Origin: JBOGED01 sp050743625
GTDB lineage: Bacteria > Actinomycetota > Nitriliruptoria > Euzebyales > Egibacteraceae
Direction of reading: 5' to 3'
DNA length: 7,067 nt
NCBI GenBank assembly: GCA_050743625.1
Contig: JBOGED010000534.1
Coordinates: 1 to 7,067, forward strand
The notes below the pieces were generated by a model. That model had not been told where the DNA came from and made no database searches. It worked only from the letters and a program-made list of their open reading frames with translations. Below are positions 1 to 5,337 of this stretch, in pieces (position 1 is the first letter of the stretch; every line of letters starts with the position of its first letter). Both the position numbers and the translations under genes were made by a program.

Positions 1-1
1 C

Positions 2-352
2 GGCGGTGCTGTGGCCCCCCGGCCCGGCGTCCCCCTCGCAGCCGAGCTTGCCGCGGTCCTGTCCAGTCCGGCGCCCTACCTGCTGGCCGCTGCGGGACTG
101 TCCGGCGCGCTCCTGTATGGGGCCGGGTTGCAGCGGGGCACTGCAGTCGTGGTCGAGGCCCCACTGGTCGCCGTCGAGCTCGTCGTACCCGCCGCCGGGC
201 TCGTGTTGCTCGGCGAGCCGGTGCCGTCCGGCTGGTCTCTCGTGCTGGCGGTGTGCGGGTTCGCCGCGGCGCTCGTGGGCGCGTGGGGCTTGACCCGCGC
301 GGCCGCTGAGCCGTTCCACCAGCGCGTCAGACGAACGCCCCGTAGCCGGTGA
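2..352 (+). CDS. DMT/EamA-like membrane transporter, C-terminal part (5' end outside window)
   Basis: The reading frame is open from base 2 and ends at the TGA at 350-352. A GTG at 11-13 is available, but the frame is open to the window edge, so the gene very probably starts upstream. About 116 residues are visible. They form at least three hydrophobic segments: around YLLAAAGLSGALLYGA, a second around VVEAPLVAVELVVPAAGLVLL, and a third around WSLVLAVCGFAAALVGAWGL. The order helix, LGEPVPSGW turn, helix resembles the end of drug/metabolite transporter (DMT/EamA-type) proteins, where the penultimate helix is followed by a short 'LG(D/E)...GW' loop. The tail is basic (QRVRRTPRSR), consistent with a cytoplasmic C-terminus. 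Its last 26 bases overlap the 3' end of the convergent acyl-CoA dehydrogenase gene. The substrate cannot be inferred. The family call is from pattern only and is moderate. Confidence 0.55.
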   Translation, partial: GGAVAPRPGVPLAAELAAVLSSPAPYLLAAAGLSGALLYGAGLQRGTAVVVEAPLVAVELVVPAAGLVLLGEPVPSGWSLVLAVCGFAAALVGAWGLTRAAAEPFHQRVRRTPRSR

Positions 353-1520
353 TCCCCCGGCCGACGATGAGCGTGTTGATCTCCCGAGTGCCTTCGTATG
401 AGTAAATCGCCTCGGCATCGGCGACGAACCGTCCCACGTTGTGATCGAGGAGGATCCCATTGCCGCCCATTAGCTCCCGTGCCCACCCGACTGTCTCGCG
501 CATCCTCACTGTGCAGAACGCCTTGGCGAGCGAGGCTTGCTCCTCGGACATCCGGTCAGCGTCGGCGAGCTGGGCAAGCCGCCAGACCATGCACTGTGAA
601 GCCGTGATGTTGCCGAGCATCCTGACGAGCAGGTCCTGGACGAGCTGAAAGCTACCGATCGGGCGGCCGAACTGCTGACGCTGCTTCGCGTAGGCGAGCG
701 CGATGTCGTATGCGCCGTTCGCGCAGCCGACTGCCTCCCATGCGACGCCTAGCCGCGTCCGGCGTAGCACCTGCGCGGTCGCCTTGAAGGAGTTCGCCAG
801 CTGGAGCCGGTTCTCCTCCGGGACTCGGCAATTGGTGAGCGTAATGTGGGCGTTCTCGACGGCGCGGAGCGCGATCTTGTCGGTCTGCTTGACCGCTTTG
901 AACCCGGGCGTGCCCTTCTCGACCACGAAACCCTTGACCTGATTATCGGCGACATCGCGGGCCCATACGATCACCAGATCGGCGAACGTGGCGTTGCCGA
1001 TCCACTTCTTCTCGCCGTTAAGGACCCAAATGTCGCCGTCCCGCTGCGCCCTCGTGGTCAGACCTCGGGCCGCTCCCGAGCCGATCTCCGGCTCGGTCAG
1101 CGCGAAGGCGCCGATCTTCTCGCAGCGGGCCATCTGCGGCAGCCAGCGCTGTTTCTGCTCCTCTGAGCCGCAGGCGTAGACCGATCCCATCGCCAGGCCG
1201 GCATGCGCCCCATGGAACGTCGCGATGGAGCTGTCGACGCTCGCAATCTCCATCGTCACCGCCCCATCGGCGAGGTAGCTGCGGCCGGGGCAGCCATATC
1301 CCGAGAACGGTAAGCCAGCGATCCCGAGCTTTGCGTACCCCGGAATGAGGTGAAGGGGAAAGCGCTCGCGGGTCCACGACGAGTTGATGATCGGCGCCAC
1401 CTCCGTGACCATGAACTCGCGGACCCTGGCGATCAAATCGCGGTCGGCAGGATCTAGCGCGTCGCCGAGGCCGTAGAAGTCGCTGCGTTGTGGGAGCGGA
1501 GGTGCGGTCACGGTGCCCAT
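327..1520 (-). CDS. Acyl-CoA dehydrogenase, glutaryl-CoA dehydrogenase / ACX4-like branch
   Basis: This is a full-length 397-residue FAD-dependent acyl-CoA dehydrogenase, which oxidises an acyl-CoA to the 2,3-enoyl-CoA in the cytoplasm. The N-terminal helical domain spans about residues 20-135. The FAD/substrate motif ALTEPEIGSG is at 140-149 and the second flavin motif KKWIGNATFAD at 171-181. The C-terminal helical domain holds RQQFGRPIGSFQ (281-292), GGNGI (352-356) and YEGT (375-378). E376 sits where the glutaryl-CoA dehydrogenase group carries its catalytic base. The fold and motifs match that group, but the middle (WIGNATFADLVIVWAR, then NQVKGF) recalls plant short-chain ACX4 more closely. 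The pair that binds the glutarate carboxylate in human GCDH appears replaced by A93 and A100, so glutaryl-CoA is unlikely to be the substrate. The ATG at 1520 is preceded by GGAGAGG (plus-strand 1526-1532) with 5 nt spacing. The gene stands alone, divergent from the vapB remnant/MFS unit. Confidence 0.93.
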   Translation of the reverse strand: MGTVTAPPLPQRSDFYGLGDALDPADRDLIARVREFMVTEVAPIINSSWTRERFPLHLIPGYAKLGIAGLPFSGYGCPGRSYLADGAVTMEIASVDSSIATFHGAHAGLAMGSVYACGSEEQKQRWLPQMARCEKIGAFALTEPEIGSGAARGLTTRAQRDGDIWVLNGEKKWIGNATFADLVIVWARDVADNQVKGFVVEKGTPGFKAVKQTDKIALRAVENAHITLTNCRVPEENRLQLANSFKATAQVLRRTRLGVAWEAVGCANGAYDIALAYAKQRQQFGRPIGSFQLVQDLLVRMLGNITASQCMVWRLAQLADADRMSEEQASLAKAFCTVRMRETVGWARELMGGNGILLDHNVGRFVADAEAIYSYEGTREINTLIVGRGITGYGAFV

Positions 1521-1597
1521 GTTGTCCTCTCCATGTCTCCTGGTTGCCCTGCGATCGCCCGAGCCTGAAGCGATGGGCAGCGACCGGGGTGGCCCGG

Positions 1598-1613
1598 TCA
1601 GTAATCATGATCG
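1598..1613. promoter_or_regulatory. Candidate operator, copy 1, upstream of the acyl-CoA dehydrogenase
   Basis: A 16-bp sequence containing the 8-bp palindrome ATCATGAT lies 78 bp upstream of the dehydrogenase start. It matches the sequence at 1681-1696 in 14 of 16 positions. A pair of near-identical dyads before a fatty-acid-type gene would suit a TetR or GntR regulator, but no regulator gene is visible here, so this role is inference. Confidence 0.3.
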
Positions 1614-1680
1614 GGGGCAAGCCCGGTAGGGTCTACCCCATGCGGACGGGCATGCGCCTCCCCGGGCGGTCGCCGCGGCC

Positions 1681-1697
1681 TCAGCGATCATGATCGC
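1681..1697. promoter_or_regulatory. Candidate operator, copy 2 (14-bp palindrome)
   Basis: A perfect 14-bp palindrome, GCGATCATGATCGC (1684-1697), lies within the second copy of the TCAGNNATCATGATCG sequence. Its start is 83 bp from copy 1, and both lie in the divergent intergenic region between the dehydrogenase and the vapB remnant. It may act on either direction. Confidence 0.35.
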
Positions 1698-1740
1698 CGC
1701 CCGAGCGACATGAAGTGCTCGCGAGAGCGCACGATCGTCT

Positions 1741-1770
1741 GATACCCATCGAGGTCGGGAGGGGTATCAC
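1741..1770 (+). promoter_or_regulatory. TA-type operator/promoter upstream of the vapB remnant and MFS gene
   Basis: Arms GATACCC (1741-1747) and GGGTATC (1762-1768) form a perfect 7-bp inverted repeat with 14 nt between them. A -10-like TATCAC (1765-1770) overlaps the right arm, ending 9 nt before the ATG at 1780. The arrangement copies that in front of the intact vapBC operon (4680-4712): same position relative to the start codon, arm starts 21 bp apart against 22 bp there. A VapB/VapBC autoregulatory site overlapping a promoter is the likely origin. Whether it still binds anything is inference. Confidence 0.5.
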
Positions 1771-1779
1771 GGTGGCCTG

Positions 1780-1920
1780 ATGAGACGCATTCAGATCCAT
1801 AACGACGCGGCACTGACAGAAGGCTCTCTGCTCGTTGCGCAGCGCCGCACAAAGGACTCCTCTACGGAGCAGCAGGACTGCATCTGCGGACCGGCCGGTC
1901 CGCAGATGACCGCGGCGTGA
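1780..1920 (+). pseudogene. Truncated vapB-like antitoxin remnant, possible leader ORF for the MFS gene
   Basis: A 46-codon ORF begins MRRIQIHNDAAL, the same N-terminus as the intact VapB at 4721 (MRRIQIHIDAAL). At DNA level 1774-1815 matches 4715-4756 in 40 of 42 positions, including six bases before the ATG. After about codon 12 similarity to VapB stops. The rest (a polar stretch with DCICG near residues 33-37, ending QMTAA) is unlike any antitoxin I know. Only the first strand of the ribbon-helix-helix fold survives, so it cannot be a working antitoxin. The frame nevertheless remains open and its TGA (1918-1920) overlaps the GTG of the MFS gene in a GTGA junction. A perfect 28-bp palindrome covers codons 34-43. 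It may persist as a translated leader, or it may simply be a remnant whose stop happens to fall there. Confidence 0.6.
1881..1908. repeat. Perfect 28-bp palindrome just upstream of the MFS start
   Basis: The half-site CATCTGCGGACCGG is followed directly by its exact reverse complement, with no spacer and no mismatch. Flanking bases do not continue the symmetry. It ends 8 nt before the GTG at 1917. There is no T-tract, so it is not a classical terminator. It could be an operator, or in RNA a very stable hairpin occupying the place of a ribosome binding site. Confidence 0.9.
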
Positions 1921-3152
1921 GCCGTTCAACGCGGCGGGCCAGACCCGTCACAGCCAGCACGGTGCTGCTCGGCGTTCTCGCACTCGCGGTGAACCTGCGC
2001 GCCGCGCTTGCCGGCTACCCGCCGCTGCTGGAGACGGTCCGCGCCGAGCTGGGCATCTCCTCGGGGACGGCCGGGCTGGTCCAGGCGTCGGCCGTGCTGA
2101 TGATGGCCGCCGGGTCTTTCGCTGGATCCGCGCTGGGTGCCCGGTTCGGCCGGGAGCGGGCCCTCGGCGCGTCGGTGGGGCTGGTGGCTGTGGGCAGCCT
2201 GATCCGTGGCATCTCGGTGCTGCCCACCCTGGTCGTTGGCAGCCTGCTGATCGGGCTGGGGATCGGGCTGGCCGGAGTGCTGCTGACTGGCGTCGTCAAG
2301 GAGCACCTGGCGCAGCGGGCCGGGGCGGCCACTGGCGGCTACGTCGTGGCCATGCTGATCGGCGCCTCGGTGGCCAGCAGCGTGGCCGTGCCGCTCGCGG
2401 TCGGCCTGGGCGCCTGGTCGCTGTCGCTGGCCGTACTGGCCGTGCCGGCCGTGCTGGCCGTTGCCGTGTGGACGCCTATCGCACACCGGATCCGTGCGGA
2501 CCGGGCGGCGGAGCGCGCGCCGCTGCCCTGGCGAGACCGGTTCGCCCGGCTGGCAGCCTGCTACCAGGCCGGAACATCGCTGATGTTCTACGGCTGGCTG
2601 ACGTGGTTGTCGCCGTACTACCAGAGCCAGGGCTGGAGCCCGCAGCGAGCCGGGTTCCTGCTGGCGCTGTGGAGCCTCACCCAGATCCCGGCGGCCCTGT
2701 TCACCCCGATGCTGGCCGAGCGGCGGTGCCGGTGGCGGTTTTGGGCGGGGCTCACGCTGGCCTGCGGCACGTTCGGCACGCTGGGCGCGCTGCTCCGCCC
2801 GATCCCGCCGGTGGTCGGCCCGTCGCTGTGGGTGGGGTTGATCGCCATCGCGCTCGGGGCCGGTTTCCCACTAGGTCTGACCGTCATCGCCTGGCGGACA
2901 CCGGACGGCGCGACGAGCGCCGCGACGAGCGGGTTGGCCCTAGGGGTCGGCTACACGGTGGCCGGGATCGGGCCGCTGGTGATGGGCCTACTGATCGACG
3001 TCACCGGCGGCTACCCGGCCGCGCTGGCCGTGCTGCTGTTAGCCGCGACGGTGCAGGCGGTCGCGATCGTCAAGATCGGCGACGAGCCACGACCGGCACC
3101 CGCGCAATCCACGGGACCGGCTACGGTCACCGCGTGCCCACCCGTGCCCTGA
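1917..3152 (+). CDS. MFS transporter, CynX/NimT-like
   Basis: This 411-residue polytopic inner-membrane protein has about 12 hydrophobic segments in two halves, with a central cytoplasmic loop at about 188-212 (basic, HRIRADRAAERAPLPWRDR). The first helix carries LAVNLRAAL (23-31), and the following PPLLETVRAELGIS...GLVQ matches the start of the CynX/NimT family (cyanate- and 2-nitroimidazole-type transporters). A motif-A-like loop, GARFGRERAL (73-82), lies between helices 2 and 3. Length is normal for the family (about 400). The GTG at 1917 sits in a GTGA overlap with the stop of the vapB-derived ORF. No Shine-Dalgarno sequence precedes it; that position is occupied by the 28-bp palindrome. 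Another in-frame GTG at 1962 would cut into the first helix, so 1917 is preferred. The substrate is unknown; family members export or import small organic anions or drugs. Translation may depend on coupling to the upstream ORF (inference). Confidence 0.85.
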   Translation: MSRSTRRARPVTASTVLLGVLALAVNLRAALAGYPPLLETVRAELGISSGTAGLVQASAVLMMAAGSFAGSALGARFGRERALGASVGLVAVGSLIRGISVLPTLVVGSLLIGLGIGLAGVLLTGVVKEHLAQRAGAATGGYVVAMLIGASVASSVAVPLAVGLGAWSLSLAVLAVPAVLAVAVWTPIAHRIRADRAAERAPLPWRDRFARLAACYQAGTSLMFYGWLTWLSPYYQSQGWSPQRAGFLLALWSLTQIPAALFTPMLAERRCRWRFWAGLTLACGTFGTLGALLRPIPPVVGPSLWVGLIAIALGAGFPLGLTVIAWRTPDGATSAATSGLALGVGYTVAGIGPLVMGLLIDVTGGYPAALAVLLLAATVQAVAIVKIGDEPRPAPAQSTGPATVTACPPVP

Positions 3153-3410
3153 GCCGCTCCGGCGAACATCCCGATCTGCCCGCCCCGCCACGCAGCTCAT
3201 GCCAGGCGTTGAGTGAAGGTGACGAGCGTGGGGCGTCGGCAGGCGCGGCGGATAGGTCAGCATCGGCTGTGCCCGGAAACGTTGCGGTGTGACCCGTTAT
3301 CTTGCGCCCGGCCCGCGGGCTGATGGCGTGACGGCTCGCGACAAGCCATCTGACGGTTGAGCCGTGGCATCATCATTTGGTGAGCTCGCCACTGATCGAC
3401 AAGGGCATGG
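3153..3410. other. Intergenic region with two mutually exclusive weak hairpins
   Basis: No gene is supportable here. GATGGC (3322-3327) pairs with GCCATC (3345-3350), and ACGGCTC (3331-3337) pairs with GAGCCGT (3359-3365). The two hairpins overlap, so only one can form at a time. Either could be a weak terminator for the MFS transcript. No T-tract follows. Confidence 0.3.
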
Positions 3411-3700
3411 CAGCCCCTGCGTGCGGGCGACGCGGTGACCGCACGCAGGGTGTTCGAGGTCGCCGCCGCGGACGTCGAGTCCGGTGCGGCGCTGGAAGGT
3501 TTAGCTGAGGCGTTGTATCTCCAGCAGGAGTACTCCGCCGCGGCTGCTCACTACGAGCGGGCGTACACCGCGTACCGCCGGGAACGCAACAGCATGGCCG
3601 CCGGTCGCGCGGCGCGCACGGTCGGCTGGATCTGCGGCAGTGTCCTGGGTAATTGGGCCGTGCGGAGCGGGTGGTTCGCTCGGGCCCGGGGTATGTGCGA
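3411..3700 (+). pseudogene. TPR-domain fragment of a LuxR-type regulator
   Basis: A frame running through GTG 3435 encodes, in order, LRAGDAVTARRVFEVAAAD, then LEGLAEALYLQQEYSAAAAH, then YERAYTAYRRERN, ending near AVRSGWFARARG. This helix-turn-helix repeat pattern is the TPR-like region found in actinobacterial LuxR-family regulators that lack an ATPase domain; it normally begins a much longer protein with a C-terminal HTH. Similarity ends near residue 86 counted from GTG 3435 (about position 3693). The frame then continues to 3908 with arginine-rich, non-domain sequence, and no HTH follows. Upstream the frame meets a TGA at 3393-3395, and the recognisable repeat already starts before GTG 3435, so the 5' end is also missing or shifted. 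An ATG at 3407 is one frame off. The best reading is a gene fragment truncated at both ends. A complete small TPR protein of 157 residues is possible but less likely. Confidence 0.45.
3415..3450. repeat. 12-bp perfect inverted repeat
   Basis: CCCTGCGTGCGG (3415-3426) and CCGCACGCAGGG (3439-3450) are exact reverse complements separated by 12 nt. The GTG at 3435, the only nearby start for the TPR fragment, lies in the loop. Confidence 0.8.
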
Positions 3701-3710
3701 TTACGGGCGA

Positions 3711-3728
3711 CGTGCGCTCGAGCGCACG
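3711..3728. repeat. Perfect 18-bp palindrome
   Basis: CGTGCGCTC is followed directly by its reverse complement. It lies immediately after the point where TPR similarity ends (about 3693-3700), so it may mark the deletion or insertion junction. It could equally be a protein-binding site. Confidence 0.85.
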
Positions 3729-3890
3729 AGAACGGGCCGACCCGAACCCGCAGCGCGCCGGTGCGGGGTCGATGTCGTGCTGCCACTCGAGGGTTGCTCA
3801 CCCGAGACACAACGTTCCCAGCGGGGCGGGAGGGTGAGGCGAGAGCCTGAGCACGGCGTTACCGCGCCACTTCGACCATCGCAGGCACGT

Positions 3891-4082
3891 CTACCCAACG
3901 TTGGGTGACTGCCCGCGGAACTCCTCCTGCAGCGCGGCGGGATCCAGGTCATAGGCTCGTAACAGCTCCGCATCACTGTCCAAATCGACCTTCTCGGGGA
4001 ACTCGGCCTCGGCGCGCGCCGTCAAATCCGTATCACCACGGACTCGTATGCGTTCGACAAGCATCTCCTTGGGGATGTTCAT
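3891..4082 (-). CDS. Small acidic protein of unknown function (63 aa)
   Basis: The protein begins MNIPKEMLVERIRVRGDT and is strongly acidic in the middle (EAEFPEKVDLDSDAELL), ending in LDPAALQEEFRGQSPNVG. It has no transmembrane segment, signal peptide or cysteine, and reads as two or three short amphipathic helices. The ATG at 4082 is preceded by GGAGG (plus-strand 4088-4092) with 5 nt spacing, a convincing ribosome binding site. A GTG at 4094 would add four residues but would place that Shine-Dalgarno sequence inside the gene, so 4082 is preferred. Codon choice is reasonably GC3-biased. I do not recognise a named family. The size and charge resemble small stand-alone actinobacterial proteins, and an antitoxin-like role cannot be excluded, but no partner gene adjoins it. 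The stop codon abuts a 14-bp palindrome (3893-3906). Confidence 0.6.
   Translation of the reverse strand: MNIPKEMLVERIRVRGDTDLTARAEAEFPEKVDLDSDAELLRAYDLDPAALQEEFRGQSPNVG
3893..3906. repeat. 14-bp palindrome at the 3' end of the small acidic protein gene
   Basis: ACCCAAC is followed directly by GTTGGGT, a perfect palindrome. It covers the last codons (PNVG) and the edge of the stop codon of the minus-strand gene. It might be a terminator core without a T-tract. Confidence 0.7.
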
Positions 4083-4515
4083 GAGTGCCTCCACCGTGGC
4101 GCGAGCAGCCGGCCAAAACCCGGCGGACCGCCGAGACTACGGCCATGTCGAGCTGCAGATTTACACCTGACGGCCTCTGTACGGCACAACAGGCATCTGA
4201 TATGTATCTCACTATCCGCCAGTACTACCCCGCTCTGCGGCCAAATCCACTCCTCGCCTCTCGGAGGACGGCCAGTGTGCCACTGGAACTCGAGAGCCAC
4301 GCCGAACGCGCGTAACCATACCCACGACGGCCGCTACCAAGCGTAATATCCGCAAGGCTGACCCCCGTGATGAGCGATGCGCCCTTCGAGCCTTCCCCGT
4401 GAATGGGCAACCCACAGACCACGGCGAGCCGCAAGTGGCGCGAACCATGACCCGACCCGCCCGTGACTGCGAGCGATCGACGACGAAACATGTAGCTCAT
4501 TCACATAAAGTCGCC
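4083..4515. other. Intergenic region, no supportable gene
   Basis: Apart from the ribosome binding site at 4088-4092, I see no gene here. Several frames are open for 70-90 codons, but none has a ribosome binding site, consistent codon bias or a recognisable domain. Base composition is less GC-rich than in the neighbouring genes. The promoter of the minus-strand small gene should lie in its left part. Confidence 0.5.
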
Positions 4516-4533
4516 GGAGGGAGGGGGCGGCGG

Positions 4534-4629
4534 AGGGCGCATCCTGTGGCGTGATGCGCGCATAAGCGCTGCGCTCAGCCACGAACCCGCAGGTAGCGCA
4601 TGAGCAGGAGTCGCACAGTTATGCGCCCT
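4534..4629. repeat. ~97-bp interspersed repeat, copy A
   Basis: The element is bounded by a perfect 9-bp inverted repeat, AGGGCGCAT (4534-4542) and ATGCGCCCT (4621-4629), and matches 6651-6747 at about 81% with a single 1-nt indel. The shared sequence extends left to at least 4524 (GGGGCGGCGG). Inside, GCGCATC (4537-4543) can pair with GATGCGC (4553-4559), and TGGC (4547-4550) with GCCA (4578-4581). It contains no transposase and no coding capacity. It may be a MITE-like element or a structured RNA. It ends 51 bp before the vapBC operator. Confidence 0.8.
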
Positions 4630-4679
4630 TTCGAGGATGCGAATACTGAAGGGGCGGCTCCAACAGCGAACACCCGCTC

Positions 4680-4712
4680 GATACACACTGAGGGCATGAA
4701 GGTGTGTATCAT
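4680..4712 (+). promoter_or_regulatory. vapBC operator and promoter
   Basis: Arms GATACACAC (4680-4688) and GTGTGTATC (4702-4710) form a perfect 9-bp inverted repeat with 13 nt between. A good -10 hexamer, TATCAT (4707-4712), overlaps the right arm and ends 8 nt before the vapB ATG. Transcription would therefore start at or just before the ATG, giving a leaderless or nearly leaderless mRNA, common in actinobacteria. I see no clear -35. A dyad on top of the -10 is the usual layout for autorepression by a VapB ribbon-helix-helix dimer pair. Confidence 0.6.
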
Positions 4713-4720
4713 AGGGCCTG

Positions 4721-4942
4721 ATGAGACGCATTCAGATCCATATCGACGCGGCGCTGGACGATGCGGCGGCCGCCGAGGCCGCCCGCCGAGGCATCTCCAA
4801 AGCCGCCTTGATCCGTGCTTGCCTCAGCAAGGAGCTGAGGAAGAGCGTGCCGACCGGTGACGCATGGGAGGCAATGATCGGATGGCTGGACGACGATCCG
4901 GTAGAGGACCTCGACGAGGCGATCTACGGCCCCAGCCACTGA
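4721..4942 (+). CDS. vapB: VapB-type ribbon-helix-helix antitoxin
   Basis: The 73-residue protein begins MRRIQIHIDAALDD, a typical ribbon-helix-helix DNA-contacting strand (residues 2-8). Helix 1 (about 10-22, alanine-rich) and helix 2 after G24 (SKAALIRACLSKEL) complete the fold. The C-terminal tail (about 42-73) is acidic (DAWEAMIGWLDDDPVEDLDEAI), as expected of the segment that wraps and inhibits a VapC toxin. It should bind the toxin and, through the N-terminal strands, the dyad at 4680-4710, repressing its own operon. The ATG at 4721 lies 8 nt after a -10 box with only AGGG (4713-4716) as a poor Shine-Dalgarno sequence, suggesting leaderless initiation. Its TGA overlaps the presumed CTG start of vapC, indicating translational coupling. 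The first 36 bases and the promoter region recur at 1741-1815 upstream of the MFS gene. Confidence 0.85.
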   Translation: MRRIQIHIDAALDDAAAAEAARRGISKAALIRACLSKELRKSVPTGDAWEAMIGWLDDDPVEDLDEAIYGPSH

Positions 4943-5337
4943 GATTCGCTGACACCAGCTTCTGGTTCGCGCTGCAAGAGCGACGAGATCCCCGCCATGA
5001 GGACGCGACGGCTCTGGCACGCGCGCAGCGCGGCACCGTCATCCTGTCGAACCACGTGCTTGGCGAGACGTGGACGCTACTGCGACGACGATCGAACCAC
5101 GCCGCCGCAGTGGGCTTCCTTGACCGTCTGGAGCAACTCCCCAACGTGGCTGTCGTGCACGTTGACGAGGAGACGGAAGCGGAAGCCTTCGAATGGCTCC
5201 GCACGCGAGACGAGTGGGAGTACTCGTTTGTCGACGCGACGAGCTTCGCTGTGATGCGGAGACGAGGAATCAGTGAAGCGTTGGCCTTCGACGGCGACTT
5301 CGCAGCAGCCGGCTTCATCGAGCTGCGCCCAGTCTGA
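4939..5337 (+). CDS. vapC: VapC-type PIN-domain ribonuclease toxin
   Basis: The PIN-domain toxin is 132 residues when started at CTG 4939, the normal length for VapC. The acidic metal-binding residues are in the expected places: D5 in the RFADTSFW strand, E43 in LGETWTLLRRR, D99 in SFVDATSF, and D118 or D120 in AFDGDF. It should be a Mg-dependent endoribonuclease in the cytoplasm, held inactive by the VapB encoded directly upstream. The start is unusual. The only in-frame ATGs (4864 and 4882) lie inside vapB and would add 19-25 non-PIN residues, while PIN domains begin almost directly with the DTS motif. A CTG at 4939-4941 overlaps the vapB stop as CTGA, mirroring the common ATGA/GTGA coupling. 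No Shine-Dalgarno sequence is visible at this position, so initiation probably relies on ribosomes ending vapB. The toxin family is near certain, the exact start less so. Confidence 0.88.
   Translation: MRFADTSFWFALQERRDPRHEDATALARAQRGTVILSNHVLGETWTLLRRRSNHAAAVGFLDRLEQLPNVAVVHVDEETEAEAFEWLRTRDEWEYSFVDATSFAVMRRRGISEALAFDGDFAAAGFIELRPV

Noticed and set aside
1018..1620. 200-codon open frame on the - strand inside the dehydrogenase
   Set aside because: It overlaps the well-motifed acyl-CoA dehydrogenase on the same strand in another frame and has low-complexity composition.
2468..3292. 274-codon open frame on the + strand inside the MFS gene
   Set aside because: It is arginine/glycine/alanine-rich, lacks any domain and is the +1 shadow of the hydrophobic MFS frame, which has clear membrane segments.
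4225..4500. 91-codon open frame on the - strand
   Set aside because: It has no Shine-Dalgarno sequence, no codon bias and no recognisable domain, and competing open frames overlap it.
4534..4629. Repeat copy A as a tRNA gene or integron attC site
   Set aside because: The terminal 9-bp stem resembles an acceptor stem, but there is no T-loop GTTC consensus, no anticodon arm and no CCA; no RYYYAAC/GTTRRRY core is present and no integrase is nearby.
4864..4938. ATG-started N-terminal extension of vapC
   Set aside because: It lies wholly inside vapB, encodes an arginine-rich non-PIN stretch, and would place the catalytic Asp about 30 residues in, unlike VapC proteins.
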